Source: JBIQJD01 sp044507695 (GTDB lineage Bacteria > Bacteroidota > Ignavibacteria > Ignavibacteriales > Ignavibacteriaceae). From it: a stretch of 64,000 bases of DNA. Within the stretch, counting starts at the first letter, position 1. Each line of letters opens with the position of its first letter. The DNA lies in assembly GCA_044507695.1 (NCBI GenBank), contig JBIQJD010000003.1, forward strand, positions 186,001-250,000, read 5' to 3'. A program made the position numbers and the translations under genes. This document shows positions 43,837 through 53,694 of this stretch, one piece after another. The notes beneath the pieces were generated by a model that had not been told where the DNA came from, did no database searches, and saw only the letters and a list, made by a program, of their open reading frames with translations.

Positions 43837-44325
43837 TTATAATTTTTCCCCGGCAAATTTTTTACGTAAAGCATCCTGAACAATACCAGGAACAAAATCA
43901 CTTACATCACTGTTAAGACTCGCCAGATTTCGAATGATAGATGAGTTGAGATAAGTATATTTTTCATGCGGCATTAAAAATATAGTTGCAATATCACTCG
44001 CTAATTTTCTGTTCATTAACGCCATCTGAAATTCATATTCAAAATCACTTACTGCACGCAAACCCCTTATAATACCAATTGCGCCAACATTTTTTGCATG
44101 ATCAACAACCAATCCATCAAATGAATTTACCTGGATATTATGAAAATCTTTTAAACTTTCTTTTAAAAGAAACAATCTTTCTTCAATAGTAAACAGAGGA
44201 GTTTTGGCAGGATTTATTGCAATTGTTACAATTACTTCATCAAACAATTCTTTTGCTCGTTTAATAATATCAATATGTCCGAAAGTTACAGGATCAAAAG
44301 TACCGGGATATAATACTCTTCTCAT
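43837..44325 (-). CDS. coaD: Pantetheine-phosphate adenylyltransferase
   Basis: A 162-residue enzyme of coenzyme A synthesis transferring AMP to 4'-phosphopantetheine. The nucleotidyltransferase TxGH motif is TFGH (residues 14-17) in YPGTFDPVTFGHIDII. GIIRGLRAVSDFEYEFQMAL binds substrate, and YLNSSIIRNLASLNSDVSDF replaces the ISSTLVR phrase of E. coli. Length is standard. It is a single gene on the minus strand. Confidence 0.97.
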   Translation of the reverse strand: MRRVLYPGTFDPVTFGHIDIIKRAKELFDEVIVTIAINPAKTPLFTIEERLFLLKESLKDFHNIQVNSFDGLVVDHAKNVGAIGIIRGLRAVSDFEYEFQMALMNRKLASDIATIFLMPHEKYTYLNSSIIRNLASLNSDVSDFVPGIVQDALRKKFAGEKL

Positions 44326-44392
44326 AAAAACTTCAAATTGTTTTTATCAACTTACAAAGTGTATTTAATAAAAAAAAGATTGATGTAATTCC

Positions 44393-45880
44393 CTAATCAG
44401 CTATTAATCCTGTAGCATAACTTCCTATATCCACAATTTTAATAATCTCTTTTGATGCAGTATCATAAATGCAAAGCTGGGCAGGCCTGTCTTTTCCCGG
44501 AATATTAAAGTGCGGTTTGAAATCACCTTCAGAATTTGAACAGGTTACATAAAGATATTTGTTATCCTTACTTAAAGCAGCGCCGTAAAGATGATGAAAA
44601 ATATCACTCCTGTATTTATTAGTGATTATCCAATCGTCTCCCGTTTTTGTAATTTCAGTGATAACCGGCTCGTGATGTGAAACTGTATAAATTTTATTCC
44701 CATCAGATGAAACTGCGGATTGCATTGGATGATCTTCAATATCAATTTCTTTAACAATTGTTCTTGATTCTGTATCTATTACAAGCATCTTACTTGATGT
44801 TCTGCAATTTACGTACAAATATTTATCATCAGGTGAGAGATAAATATGCATTGGCTCATGCACTAAAGAACCTGTATTTGAAAGAACTATATCATCTCCA
44901 ATTAAATCAAACGAAAGTGCATCAATAACGGAAATCCTGTCTTTATTCATGTTAGCAACATAAATTTTACTTCCGTCAGAAGTTAAAGCTATTGCGTGCG
45001 GAACTCCTGTTACAGGAATAGTGAGTTCACCGATGATCTGCATTGTTTCAGTATTAACCGCGTATATACTGTTGTAAATTCCCGGTGAAGTTGATGATCT
45101 GGAAACGTAGGCAGTTTTTCCATCGGGGGAAATGTTTATCATTCCCGCTCTTTCAATTCCTTCGGCAAAACCAATAACGGAATTTGTATTCCTGTTTATT
45201 TTAAGAAATCTTCCTGTGGAGATTAAAGAAACGTAAACATAATCTCCATAAATCTGGATGTTATGCGGTGCATCAGGAGTTGAATTATAATCTACATTTA
45301 TAATTCTTGAAACAAGCTGATAGTTTTTATCAATTTCATAAATCTGATCTGAACCCTGGCAGCAAACATAAACCTTATCATTAGCGGAAGAGAAAGGAAC
45401 GTTGCCGTCATTATCCCTTGCGCCGTTATTTATCCAGTTCTTGATAATTTCTATTTGTTCATTTGATAAAGGCTCGCGTTCATAAGGCATTCTTAATGAT
45501 TGATCTTCAACATTGCCGGTGATTAAATTGTACATCAAACTATGTTCAGCATCAAAAGGAATTACAGCTTCACCGCCATAAACAGCAGTGTGATATATTT
45601 TTGAATGAGTATGTCCGCTGCTGTCTAAATCTCTTCCATTTGATCCCTTGATCATCTCAGAATATGATGTAAGGTTTAAACCATGCTGCGGTGATGGGCC
45701 GGAATGACATCCTGCTTCTGCACAATTTTCTGCAAATATTTTTGCTACTTCAAAAGTCTCAAATCCATTATTATTCTCATCAACAAGAGGCGGGGGAGAT
45801 TGAGTGTTTTCATCTGTACAACCGCTAAAAAATGTTAATGTAAATGCAAAAAAAATAAAAAGAGAAATTACAGTTTTCAT
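44393..45880 (-). CDS. Lipoprotein: cytochrome-c-like N-terminus fused to a YVTN/YncE-type beta-propeller
   Basis: A 495-residue predicted lipoprotein (lipobox FSGC, Cys21). Residues about 40-150 form a cytochrome-like domain with an unusual C-x4-C-H (CAEAGCH, Cys53, Cys58, His59), a candidate axial methionine in SLRMPYE, and LSNEQIEIIKNWINNGA, which ends many planctomycete-type cytochrome domains. Residues 165-495 carry YVTN-style propeller repeats (KVYVCCQGSDQIYEID, KTAYVSRSSTS, KIYVANMNKDRISVID, KYLYVNCRTSSKMLVID). It may bind haem or act as a surface sensor. It lies next to two secreted choice-of-anchor-B proteins, spacing 6 bases, on the same strand. Confidence 0.82.
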   Translation of the reverse strand: MKTVISLFIFFAFTLTFFSGCTDENTQSPPPLVDENNNGFETFEVAKIFAENCAEAGCHSGPSPQHGLNLTSYSEMIKGSNGRDLDSSGHTHSKIYHTAVYGGEAVIPFDAEHSLMYNLITGNVEDQSLRMPYEREPLSNEQIEIIKNWINNGARDNDGNVPFSSANDKVYVCCQGSDQIYEIDKNYQLVSRIINVDYNSTPDAPHNIQIYGDYVYVSLISTGRFLKINRNTNSVIGFAEGIERAGMINISPDGKTAYVSRSSTSPGIYNSIYAVNTETMQIIGELTIPVTGVPHAIALTSDGSKIYVANMNKDRISVIDALSFDLIGDDIVLSNTGSLVHEPMHIYLSPDDKYLYVNCRTSSKMLVIDTESRTIVKEIDIEDHPMQSAVSSDGNKIYTVSHHEPVITEITKTGDDWIITNKYRSDIFHHLYGAALSKDNKYLYVTCSNSEGDFKPHFNIPGKDRPAQLCIYDTASKEIIKIVDIGSYATGLIAD

Positions 45881-45886
45881 GATGTC

Positions 45887-47863
45887 CTATTTTAATAATG
45901 TCATTTTAATCAATTGCTGAAAATTACCTGCAGTAAGTTTTGCAATGTAAATTCCGGAAGTAAAACCTGTTGCATCAAAATGCGTTTTATAATTCCCTGC
46001 CGGTAATATTTCATTTACCAGCACTGAGGCTTTTTCACCAATTAAATTGTAAATGGTAAGATTAACAAATCCAGTTTCAGGAATACTAAAACTGATTTCA
46101 GTTGATGGATTAAATGGATTGGGATAATTCTGTTTTAAATTATAAGATAAAGGAGAATTTTCTTTTACATCAGATAATTCATCGATATGAATTATCCATT
46201 TTTTAGAAACACTTTTGTATCCATTAGTTATCTTAACGGAAACCGTATCTGTTCTTGGAACAGGCAGAAAAGGGATTGAATTATAATTATATACTGCGTC
46301 TTTAGTAAAAAGTAAATCAGAATTTTTTCTCCACTCATAAGATAATTCCAAACCACTTGTATCTTTTGCTTCTAACTGCATAGTAACAGTTCCGTTTTTG
46401 GTAATAAAAACATCGCCAGGTTCCGGAGTGATATCAACTAGTACGGGAGTACCGGCAATTATGATGCGGTAGGAAATCAATTTATCAGGCGGCACACTGC
46501 CGGTGGGATTTGTTCCGCTACCTCCGGCAGGAAATGTAACAACATTGCTGCTGTCATCTGATGCAGCAATATAATATTGTACTTCTGTAAGATGCTGCTG
46601 TCCCGGAATTGTAAACTGATATTGTGAATCATTATTTCCCTGAGCATCACTTAACTGTATCCATGATGAAGTATCATTTTCAATTATGGTTCGAAAATAC
46701 AAATACACATCTGTTACTGCATTGTTATCATTAACTGTAGCGGTGAGATTAACAGGATCATTTGACAGGTAATCTCCTTCTAATTTTTGATGTGAAATTA
46801 CAGGAGAGGGATCCGGAATATGTGCCGGCGGTGTAAACTCCAGAACGAATAATCCACCTTCAATTGAAGACATTAAAATATTTCCCGAGGGCAAAAATGG
46901 ATAACAGCCCCAGGCTCCGTGATATCCGCTTTCAAATGAACTTAAATCATATTGAGCAATCAACTGGGGGTATTCAGGATTTGTAACATCAAGTACAACA
47001 TAACCATCACCATAATAAGAGATGTGTGCAAAATTATTTTTTACAAAAATATTATGTATGGTAGAATTTGTTGGCATCTGCCATGAGCTTACTTTCAAAT
47101 CCCAGCTTGATTTGTCTGATAAATCCCAAACAGTAAGATCGCGGATGTTAAATTCTTCTGCTGCTATAAAATATTTTTTATCTTCAGTCATCCATCCGCT
47201 GTGGGCATAGATACCGGGAAGCGGAGCGCTTTCAGAAATTTTTATCGGATTACTTTTATTTGTAACATCAAGAAGATGATAACTTTGAGATGGTCCGGCA
47301 CAGGCAATTACAGTATCATTCCAAACATAAACATCATGAATATATCCGCTGCCTGTATAATAATCTGTTCTAACAGGATTAACAGGATCAGCTAAATCAA
47401 GAATATGCATTCCGCCTCCGTTGTTAGTTCCGATTACATAAGCGAAACCATCATCTATAAAAATATTATGAGCGCTTATAAAGTAACTATCAATTGTATT
47501 TACAAGTTGAGCGCTTTGCGGAAGATTTGAAAGATCAATTATCTGTAAACCTTTTCCGGAGCCGGTTCCTTCCGTAATTACATAAGCATAATGGCTGTGT
47601 GTTTTGATATCCCTCCATGCCGAATATGGTCCGGGAATAAAATCAACTTCAACGGGATTATCTGGATTTGTAACATCTATAATTGATGTTCCCGTATTAA
47701 CACAAAGTAAGGCGTATTCTCTTCCATCCTCTGAAGCATATCCCCAAATATCACTATATCCAACAGAAGAATATTTATTAAAATTGCTTAACAGTTTAAC
47801 ATATTCCTGAGCCGATACGATACATGTAAAAAGCATAAAAACAGTAAAAATTTTCCTGAACAT
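45887..47863 (-). CDS. Choice-of-anchor B family secreted protein with T9SS sorting domain (copy 1)
   Basis: A 658-residue exported protein. A signal peptide (residues 1-18, ending VSAQ) is followed by a propeller of the choice-of-anchor B family: GYASEDGREYALLCVNTGTS, HNIFIDDGFAYVIGTNNG, MHILDLADPVNPV, IYAHSGWMTEDKKYFIAAEE. Next come two Ig/fibronectin-like stretches (about 350-560). The C-terminal T9SS sorting domain contains LKQNYPNPFNPSTEISFSIP and ends YIAKLTAGNFQQLIKMTLLK. It is predicted to be secreted by the type IX system. The neighbour at 47912-49522 is a paralogue sharing the propeller, and the two overlap no other gene. Confidence 0.9.
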   Translation of the reverse strand: MFRKIFTVFMLFTCIVSAQEYVKLLSNFNKYSSVGYSDIWGYASEDGREYALLCVNTGTSIIDVTNPDNPVEVDFIPGPYSAWRDIKTHSHYAYVITEGTGSGKGLQIIDLSNLPQSAQLVNTIDSYFISAHNIFIDDGFAYVIGTNNGGGMHILDLADPVNPVRTDYYTGSGYIHDVYVWNDTVIACAGPSQSYHLLDVTNKSNPIKISESAPLPGIYAHSGWMTEDKKYFIAAEEFNIRDLTVWDLSDKSSWDLKVSSWQMPTNSTIHNIFVKNNFAHISYYGDGYVVLDVTNPEYPQLIAQYDLSSFESGYHGAWGCYPFLPSGNILMSSIEGGLFVLEFTPPAHIPDPSPVISHQKLEGDYLSNDPVNLTATVNDNNAVTDVYLYFRTIIENDTSSWIQLSDAQGNNDSQYQFTIPGQQHLTEVQYYIAASDDSSNVVTFPAGGSGTNPTGSVPPDKLISYRIIIAGTPVLVDITPEPGDVFITKNGTVTMQLEAKDTSGLELSYEWRKNSDLLFTKDAVYNYNSIPFLPVPRTDTVSVKITNGYKSVSKKWIIHIDELSDVKENSPLSYNLKQNYPNPFNPSTEISFSIPETGFVNLTIYNLIGEKASVLVNEILPAGNYKTHFDATGFTSGIYIAKLTAGNFQQLIKMTLLK

Positions 47864-47911
47864 TAATTCCTCTTTTAATTCTTAATAATAAATCTCAATA
47901 ACAAACTAAAC

Positions 47912-49522
47912 TTATTTTAATAAAACCATTTTGATTGAGTTAATATGGCTGCCAGCTTTAAGCAAAGCTATATACAATCCTGAGGGAAGATTGTTTCCCC
48001 TGAATGTTATTTCATAACCGCCTTCAGATTGATATTCATCAACTAAGGTGGTTATTTCTTCACCAAGATTATTTAAGATTTTTAATGATACATAATTATC
48101 CTGCAGAATATTATATCTTATTGTTGTTTCCGGGTTAAATGGATTGGGAAAATTCTGCTGCAGTGAAAATTCATTTGGTACACCCGGGTTTACCTCAACA
48201 GCATCATAAATTTTTTTTGTTCCATCAAAATCATTCTGTACTAATCTGTAATAGATTTTCCAGGCAGGAGGATTTTTATCAACAAAAGAATATTTTGTAA
48301 CAGATGAGGAATTTCCTTTTCCTTCAACAAAAGCGAATGCATTCCAGGTTTTCTTATCCAGTGATCTCTGAATTTCAAATCCAAGATTATTTAGCTCTGA
48401 AGCTGTTTCCCATTTCAGATTAATCTTTCCGTCTTCAACAGAAGCATTGAATGAAATAAGTTCAACCGGAAGGGGAGAATCAAGTAAAAAATCAAACACA
48501 TATAAACCTGTGCTTACATCTGAAACAATTATATTTCCTGATGGAAGATAAGGATAAACGCCCCATGCGCCATCAAACGTTCCCGAAGAAGAAGGATATG
48601 TATCATACTGCCCGGCTTTAACGGGATTTTCAGGATTTGAAATATCAAGAACTACATAACCTTCTTTATAATATGAAACGTGAAGATATTTTCCTTTAAC
48701 AAAAACATTATGTATGCGTGAGTTGCCCGGAAGCTGCCAGTTACTTACAGCAAGATTCCATGAAGTTCTATCCTGCAAATCCCAAACAATTAAATCTCTA
48801 ACATTATACTCTTCTGCTGCAATAAAATATCGTTTGTCTTCGGTTAACCATCCGCTGTGTGCATAAATACCGGGAAGCGCCGCACTCATTGAAATCAGCC
48901 TGGGATTTGATTTTTCACTTAGATCAACAAGATCATAAGTATCTTTTGATGAAACATAGGCGGTATCATTCCATACATAAACATCGTGTACATACCCGCT
49001 CTCTGAATAGTATGCAGCTTCAACAGGATTAACCGGATCGCTTAAATCAAGAATGTGCATTCCGCCGGCACTTGTACCAACTACATAAGCATACCCATCA
49101 GCAATAAATAAATTATGAGCAGTTGTAAATGTGGCGGTATAGGTATTTACAAGTTTAACAGAATTTGGCAGATCAGAAAGATCAACAATCTGCAATCCTT
49201 TTCCCGCACCGGCTCCTTCACAGGTTATGTAAGCATAATGATCATGAACCTTTATATCCCGCCAATGATATGGTTCTGCTGTAGGACCCAGGATATAACC
49301 AACTTCAACTGGTTGGGATGGATTTGTAATATCTACGAATGATGTTCTGTCACTCACTCCGATTATAGCATATTCACGCCCATCTGGTGCAGCATAACCC
49401 CAGCAGTCTGTATAACTTTTATCAGGGTATTTATTTAAATGAGAAAGCAGTGATACATTTTCCTGTGCCGATATTTCAACCAGATAAAAGCAGATTATCA
49501 GGATAAGGGTTGCTATCCGCAT
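47912..49522 (-). CDS. Choice-of-anchor B family secreted protein with T9SS sorting domain (copy 2)
   Basis: A 536-residue paralogue of copy 1. It has a signal peptide (ending ISAQE), a choice-of-anchor B propeller (GYAAPDGREYAIIGVSDRTS, AHNLFIADGYAYVVGTSAGG, MHILDLSDPVNPVEAAYY, IYAHSGWLTEDKRYFIAAEE), then one fibronectin-like domain (INLKWETASELNNLGFEIQR) and a T9SS domain (NFPNPFNPETTIRYNI). It lacks the two Ig-like stretches of copy 1. The tandem arrangement and about 60 percent identity in the shared blocks suggest a gene duplication. The ligand or target is unknown. Confidence 0.9.
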   Translation of the reverse strand: MRIATLILIICFYLVEISAQENVSLLSHLNKYPDKSYTDCWGYAAPDGREYAIIGVSDRTSFVDITNPSQPVEVGYILGPTAEPYHWRDIKVHDHYAYITCEGAGAGKGLQIVDLSDLPNSVKLVNTYTATFTTAHNLFIADGYAYVVGTSAGGMHILDLSDPVNPVEAAYYSESGYVHDVYVWNDTAYVSSKDTYDLVDLSEKSNPRLISMSAALPGIYAHSGWLTEDKRYFIAAEEYNVRDLIVWDLQDRTSWNLAVSNWQLPGNSRIHNVFVKGKYLHVSYYKEGYVVLDISNPENPVKAGQYDTYPSSSGTFDGAWGVYPYLPSGNIIVSDVSTGLYVFDFLLDSPLPVELISFNASVEDGKINLKWETASELNNLGFEIQRSLDKKTWNAFAFVEGKGNSSSVTKYSFVDKNPPAWKIYYRLVQNDFDGTKKIYDAVEVNPGVPNEFSLQQNFPNPFNPETTIRYNILQDNYVSLKILNNLGEEITTLVDEYQSEGGYEITFRGNNLPSGLYIALLKAGSHINSIKMVLLK

Positions 49523-49640
49523 TATTCCTCATGATTTTTATGGAACTGATTAAATTATGGTGTGCTAAATTAAGTATTATCTCTGCAAAAAAAGAATGAA
49601 GATTGGAAATAAATTATATATTATCAAAAAAAAATATCAA

Positions 49641-49946
49641 TTAATATTCCGGTGGAGAATAGAAATTTAGTGTTTCAAGATTTTTTACACTGTTATTTTG
49701 TATTTCGTGAGTTTCACCTGCTTCAATCAAAATCAGCATTCCGGAAATAAGTTCAATCTCTTCATTATTTATTTTTGCAATTCCTTCACCTGAAACAATG
49801 TACATCCACTGATCACTGTTTTCATGCTTATTATTTGCTCCTCCTGTTTTTTCGCCTGGCTTTAAAACCATTACTGCGGACTGGGATTTTGCAGTGCTGT
49901 CAAGTACGCTGAAATCAGTATCAAAATTTGGGGTAAATTGTTTCAT
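49641..49946 (-). CDS. Small cupin-domain protein
   Basis: A 101-residue single-domain cupin. Metal-site residues are found in NNKHENSDQWMYIVSGEG (motif 1) and EAGETHEI (motif 2). It has no signal peptide. Members include sugar-phosphate isomerases, dioxygenases and regulators; none can be assigned. It is monocistronic between two secreted-protein genes. Confidence 0.88.
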   Translation of the reverse strand: MKQFTPNFDTDFSVLDSTAKSQSAVMVLKPGEKTGGANNKHENSDQWMYIVSGEGIAKINNEEIELISGMLILIEAGETHEIQNNSVKNLETLNFYSPPEY

Positions 49947-50020
49947 GTTTTTGTTTGAAAGCTAAGGAATAAGAATGGATGAAGCTATGATGATAAGCAA
50001 ATTATAAATACTCGTTCAAA

Positions 50021-52159
50021 CTATTTTAAATAAAAAATCTTTTTGGTAATTGAATGATCTTCTTTGATTACTGAAATGAAATATAATCCTGATGGTAAAT
50101 CTGAATCTGCTTTCCAATTTAAATTTTTAATTCCTGCACTTAAAAAACCGGAAAACAGCTGGGTGATTTTTTCTCCAAGTATATTATAAATTATTATTGT
50201 GTAGTTTCCCGCTGACGGTATTTTTAAATACAGGTTTGTTTCAGCATTAAATGGATTGGGGTAGATCTGCAGATCAAAATTATCAGGCTGAGCATTCTCT
50301 TTTTCAGAAATAGAAGTAATAGTTTGATTGCGGAAAAAATATAAACCACCTTTCAGATTACCGATAAATAAATCATAATCTGAATCATCATCTATATCAG
50401 CAAAAAATGGGGATGTATCTCCGCCAAAATTAATATCAATAAAATTTTGTGGATCCAGCTTCCAAACGGGAGAAGAATTATTTCCATCATTTTTGAAATA
50501 AAAAATTCTGCCGGTGCGGCTGCCTGAAAATAAATCAACATCACCATCGGAATCGTAATCAATTAAAAACGGTGCACTGTTATCACCAACATCAATCGTA
50601 CTGAAATAGGAAGTATCCTCTTCAAAAGAAAAATCAATTGCATTGCCAATATTTCTGTAAAAAGAAAATCGTCCATTAAATTTTCCGCTGATTAAATCAG
50701 GATCATTATCGCCATCAACATCAAACAAAAGCGGGCGTGCATATAATCCAACATCAATAAAATTTCCGGCTGCATCTTTTAAAATATCCTGAAAAGAAAA
50801 TTGCGGCTGAGTTGATGTTCCGGTGTTTAAGTAATATGAAATTGTGCCGTTAAAATTTCCAACAATTAAATCCGTTTTTCCATCCCCGTTAAGATCACCA
50901 AATGCAGGGGAGAGAGATAATTCTCCGGTTATTCTTGCAAATGTTGAATCTCTTAAAATAAAATCCGGATTTGATTTGCTTCCTGTATTTTCAAAATAAA
51001 AAATAGAACCGTTTGGATTTTTTGCTGAACCGATGAACAAATCAAGATCATCATCATTATCAATATCAACCAGATAAGGAATTGATTGAATTCCTGTATC
51101 AAGTGTTTTTAAGAAATGGTCAGTTACTTTTCTGAAATTTGGATTGAAAGCATTCCCTTCATTTCTATAAAAAATTAATGACTGCAGAACAGTGGGATCA
51201 TAAAGAACTGATACAAACAAATCGAGATCCCCATCATCATCAATATCAATCAGACGCGGCATGTTAAATCCGCTTGTGAGAAGACTATCTGAATTATCGG
51301 GATAAAATTCATGAATAACTTTCATATCAGGTTCGGAAGCTGTGCCCTGGTTTTCAATATAATATAAACTGCGGCTGAAAAAATCTCCCCAGATTAAATC
51401 GGGATCAGAATCGTTATCAACATCTGCAAATTCTATTGAGCTTGCACCATGTCTTTCTTCGTTTTCAGGATTTTGCAACGGTGCTAACCCACCGGAAATA
51501 ATTAATATATCCTGCCATTTTTGTGTAATAAATTTAAAATTAAAGTTTTCTGCACTACCGATATTTTCAAAAAAATTAAGTGTGCCGATTGAATTCCCGG
51601 AGAAAAAATCATAATCACCATCACCGTCAATATCTGCAAAAACCGGATTACTGCCGAACTCACTCAGTAATTGATTTCCATCAGCATCTTTCAATGTATC
51701 TTCTTTTAAAATGAATGAAGGAAAGAATTTACTTCCCACATTTTCAAAATATCTTATTTGTGTTGCTGCGCCGCCTGTAAAAAAATCATAATCATCATCT
51801 GCATCAATATCAACCAGGTAAAACCAATCAGAAAAATTTAGACCGGGAATTTCAGTTAATGCGAGAGTAAAGTTTGGAGAAGTTTTGTTTCCTGTATTTT
51901 CATACCAGCCAAATGTGCCGTCGCTGTCAAGGTAGAAAAAATCATAATCACCATCAGCGTCGATATCAACAAACTGAAAATCAAGATTGTTTGTGCCGCC
52001 GGAAAATACATTTGGTATTCCACCTGATTCATCTGAGAAGGAGATTGATTGAAGTTCGCGTTGAAAATTTTGTGCAGAAAGTTTTGCCGGCAATAACATG
52101 CAAACTGCAAGTACAAAAAGAAAATTCAATTTATTTATGGATAAATTTCGTATAAACAA
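50021..52159 (-). CDS. FG-GAP/VCBS repeat protein with T9SS sorting domain
   Basis: A 712-residue secreted protein. A signal peptide (ending KLSAQ) precedes about ten FG-GAP/VCBS-type repeats of the pattern DIDxDGDYDFFxG...YFENxGxxxxPxF, with calcium-binding Asp runs (VDIDADGDYDFFYLDSDG, FGDLNGDGKTDLIVGNFNG, FADIDDDSDYDLFIGNLKGG). The T9SS C-terminal domain has IYPNPFNAETNLYLKIP. The whole predicts an integrin-alpha-like beta-propeller on the surface. The start is uncertain: TTG 52159 overlaps rsmD by 25 bases, whereas TTG 52129 would not. Confidence 0.9.
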   Translation of the reverse strand: MFIRNLSINKLNFLFVLAVCMLLPAKLSAQNFQRELQSISFSDESGGIPNVFSGGTNNLDFQFVDIDADGDYDFFYLDSDGTFGWYENTGNKTSPNFTLALTEIPGLNFSDWFYLVDIDADDDYDFFTGGAATQIRYFENVGSKFFPSFILKEDTLKDADGNQLLSEFGSNPVFADIDGDGDYDFFSGNSIGTLNFFENIGSAENFNFKFITQKWQDILIISGGLAPLQNPENEERHGASSIEFADVDNDSDPDLIWGDFFSRSLYYIENQGTASEPDMKVIHEFYPDNSDSLLTSGFNMPRLIDIDDDGDLDLFVSVLYDPTVLQSLIFYRNEGNAFNPNFRKVTDHFLKTLDTGIQSIPYLVDIDNDDDLDLFIGSAKNPNGSIFYFENTGSKSNPDFILRDSTFARITGELSLSPAFGDLNGDGKTDLIVGNFNGTISYYLNTGTSTQPQFSFQDILKDAAGNFIDVGLYARPLLFDVDGDNDPDLISGKFNGRFSFYRNIGNAIDFSFEEDTSYFSTIDVGDNSAPFLIDYDSDGDVDLFSGSRTGRIFYFKNDGNNSSPVWKLDPQNFIDINFGGDTSPFFADIDDDSDYDLFIGNLKGGLYFFRNQTITSISEKENAQPDNFDLQIYPNPFNAETNLYLKIPSAGNYTIIIYNILGEKITQLFSGFLSAGIKNLNWKADSDLPSGLYFISVIKEDHSITKKIFYLK

Positions 52160-52686
52160 GTATCGCCGATTATTTTAAATGGTTCTGATTTGAAGTTTAA
52201 TATATCTTTTTCTTTTGTCTGAATTGATCTTTCAATCACCATAAAACCGTCATCATTAAAGTATTTATTGCTGAACAGGTTTTCTGTTACGGCATACACA
52301 TCATCTTTAAAAAACGGGGGATCGGCAAGTACGAGATCATATTTATCATGTTCATGTATTGAAGAAAATTTTACTGCTTCCATTTTAAAAATTTTACATG
52401 AGCTTTCAGCGCCGAGTGATTGTATATTACGCAAAAGATTATTATAGATTACATAATCCCGTTCAACAAAATGAATTTCAGATGCACCGCGGCTCAGGCA
52501 TTCCAAACCGAGTGAACCTGAGCCGGCGTAAATATCCAGCACTTTTATTCCATCAAAATTAATTCTGTTATTAAGAAGATTAAATAATGTTTCCCTCACT
52601 CTATCGGTTGTTGGTCTTATCTTATCTGATGCGGGAACGTTTATTAATCTGCCTTTAAATTCTCCGGAAATAATTCTCATTCTCAT
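52135..52686 (-). CDS. rsmD: 16S rRNA (guanine(966)-N(2))-methyltransferase
   Basis: A 183-residue SAM-dependent methyltransferase that modifies G966 of 16S rRNA. The SAM site is DIYAGSGSLGLECLSRGA, the catalytic N-methylase motif is ADPPFF (D-P-P-F), and the N-terminus MRMRIISGEFKGRLINVPAS with RPTTDRVRETLFNLL matches RsmD. It overlaps the VCBS gene at its 3' end. In many genomes rsmD neighbours coaD; here they are separated by about 8 kb of secreted-protein genes. Confidence 0.95.
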   Translation of the reverse strand: MRMRIISGEFKGRLINVPASDKIRPTTDRVRETLFNLLNNRINFDGIKVLDIYAGSGSLGLECLSRGASEIHFVERDYVIYNNLLRNIQSLGAESSCKIFKMEAVKFSSIHEHDKYDLVLADPPFFKDDVYAVTENLFSNKYFNDDGFMVIERSIQTKEKDILNFKSEPFKIIGDTCLYEIYP

Positions 52687-52735
52687 TTATGAATCTGCAA
52701 AATTTGGTAAGTGAAGATAATGAAAAGTGATTAAC

Positions 52736-53683
52736 TTATGCCAGCCTGAAAGCTATTCCTGCTGCGGAAGAAAATGAATTGGCTTTATCAGAAATGTTTT
52801 TATTATCAAACAGCTTCGGTGCGGGTTTTATTTTTTCAAAAGGATTGAAATAAATGAACTCGAGTTTTGTATTCTTTCGTAGCGTATCTACCAGTGAAGA
52901 AGAAAGTCCTTCACCTGTAATAAAACAAGCATCAATCATGTTTTTATTAATCCTGAAAGTTTCAGAAGGAGAAATTTCTTTTTGAATTAAAGCAGGAATT
53001 TCACCAGCATAATTAAGGGGAATAATTTTTAATCTTACCGGCTTGCCATTCAGAGAAAAAATTATTGATAAGTATTTATTACCAAGGTAAATGCTGAGAG
53101 CAAGTCCTTTATCCATTATCGGGCTGCTCGCAGCAAGTGCACGTTCAGAAGCAATATGAATATTATCTACAAACTTTAATTTGAGATTATTCTCTTTGCA
53201 GAATGAATCAACCAGTTGCAGAATTTTACGCGGCATTGCTGCCACAATTGCAGTATTAAAATCTGTTAAATTGTTTTTATCAACTTCAACATATTGGATT
53301 ACCAAATCCTGAGGAGCAGCAAAAGGATAAAGAACAGAAAGTTCCCATTTAAACTCTTCAACCAAATCCTGGTGAAGAAGAGAATTATCAAAAGGTATCT
53401 GCATTGTATAAAATAATTCGAAGGGCAGGGTAAATGAGGCTGAAGAGCTTTTAAGCGGGTGCCTGATAATCAGTTCATTAAAAGCGCCCTGCAGAAGGGC
53501 ACTTATTTTTGTTTCTTTATCATTTTCAAAATTTATTGGCTCATTAAAATAAGCTTCATCAACATTTTCTAAAACAAACTGATCGTCTTTGTTTACAACT
53601 TCTACCACCTGAAGTTTTGATCCGGTAATTGTAAAACCAGCATGATTTTCAGCGGTAGAAGTTGATTTCCAAAATTGGGACAT
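52736..53683 (-). CDS. PilM-like actin-fold protein (type IV pilus assembly type)
   Basis: A 315-residue cytoplasmic protein with an actin/ASKHA-like layout recalling PilM: an N-terminal beta segment GFTITGSKLQVVEVV (the PilM GIDIG-like phosphate loop is degraded), TLPFELFYTMQIPFD, LVEEFKWELSVLYPFAAPQDL and a C-terminal ITGEGLSSSLVDTLR. It ends SSAAGIAFRLA, the usual closing helix. It is followed by a pseudopilin-like protein and ComEA, which supports a link to a pilus or DNA-uptake apparatus, although the family match is by pattern. PilN, PilO and PilQ are not found here. Confidence 0.68.
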   Translation of the reverse strand: MSQFWKSTSTAENHAGFTITGSKLQVVEVVNKDDQFVLENVDEAYFNEPINFENDKETKISALLQGAFNELIIRHPLKSSSASFTLPFELFYTMQIPFDNSLLHQDLVEEFKWELSVLYPFAAPQDLVIQYVEVDKNNLTDFNTAIVAAMPRKILQLVDSFCKENNLKLKFVDNIHIASERALAASSPIMDKGLALSIYLGNKYLSIIFSLNGKPVRLKIIPLNYAGEIPALIQKEISPSETFRINKNMIDACFITGEGLSSSLVDTLRKNTKLEFIYFNPFEKIKPAPKLFDNKNISDKANSFSSAAGIAFRLA

Positions 53684-53694
53684 CTGCTATACTC

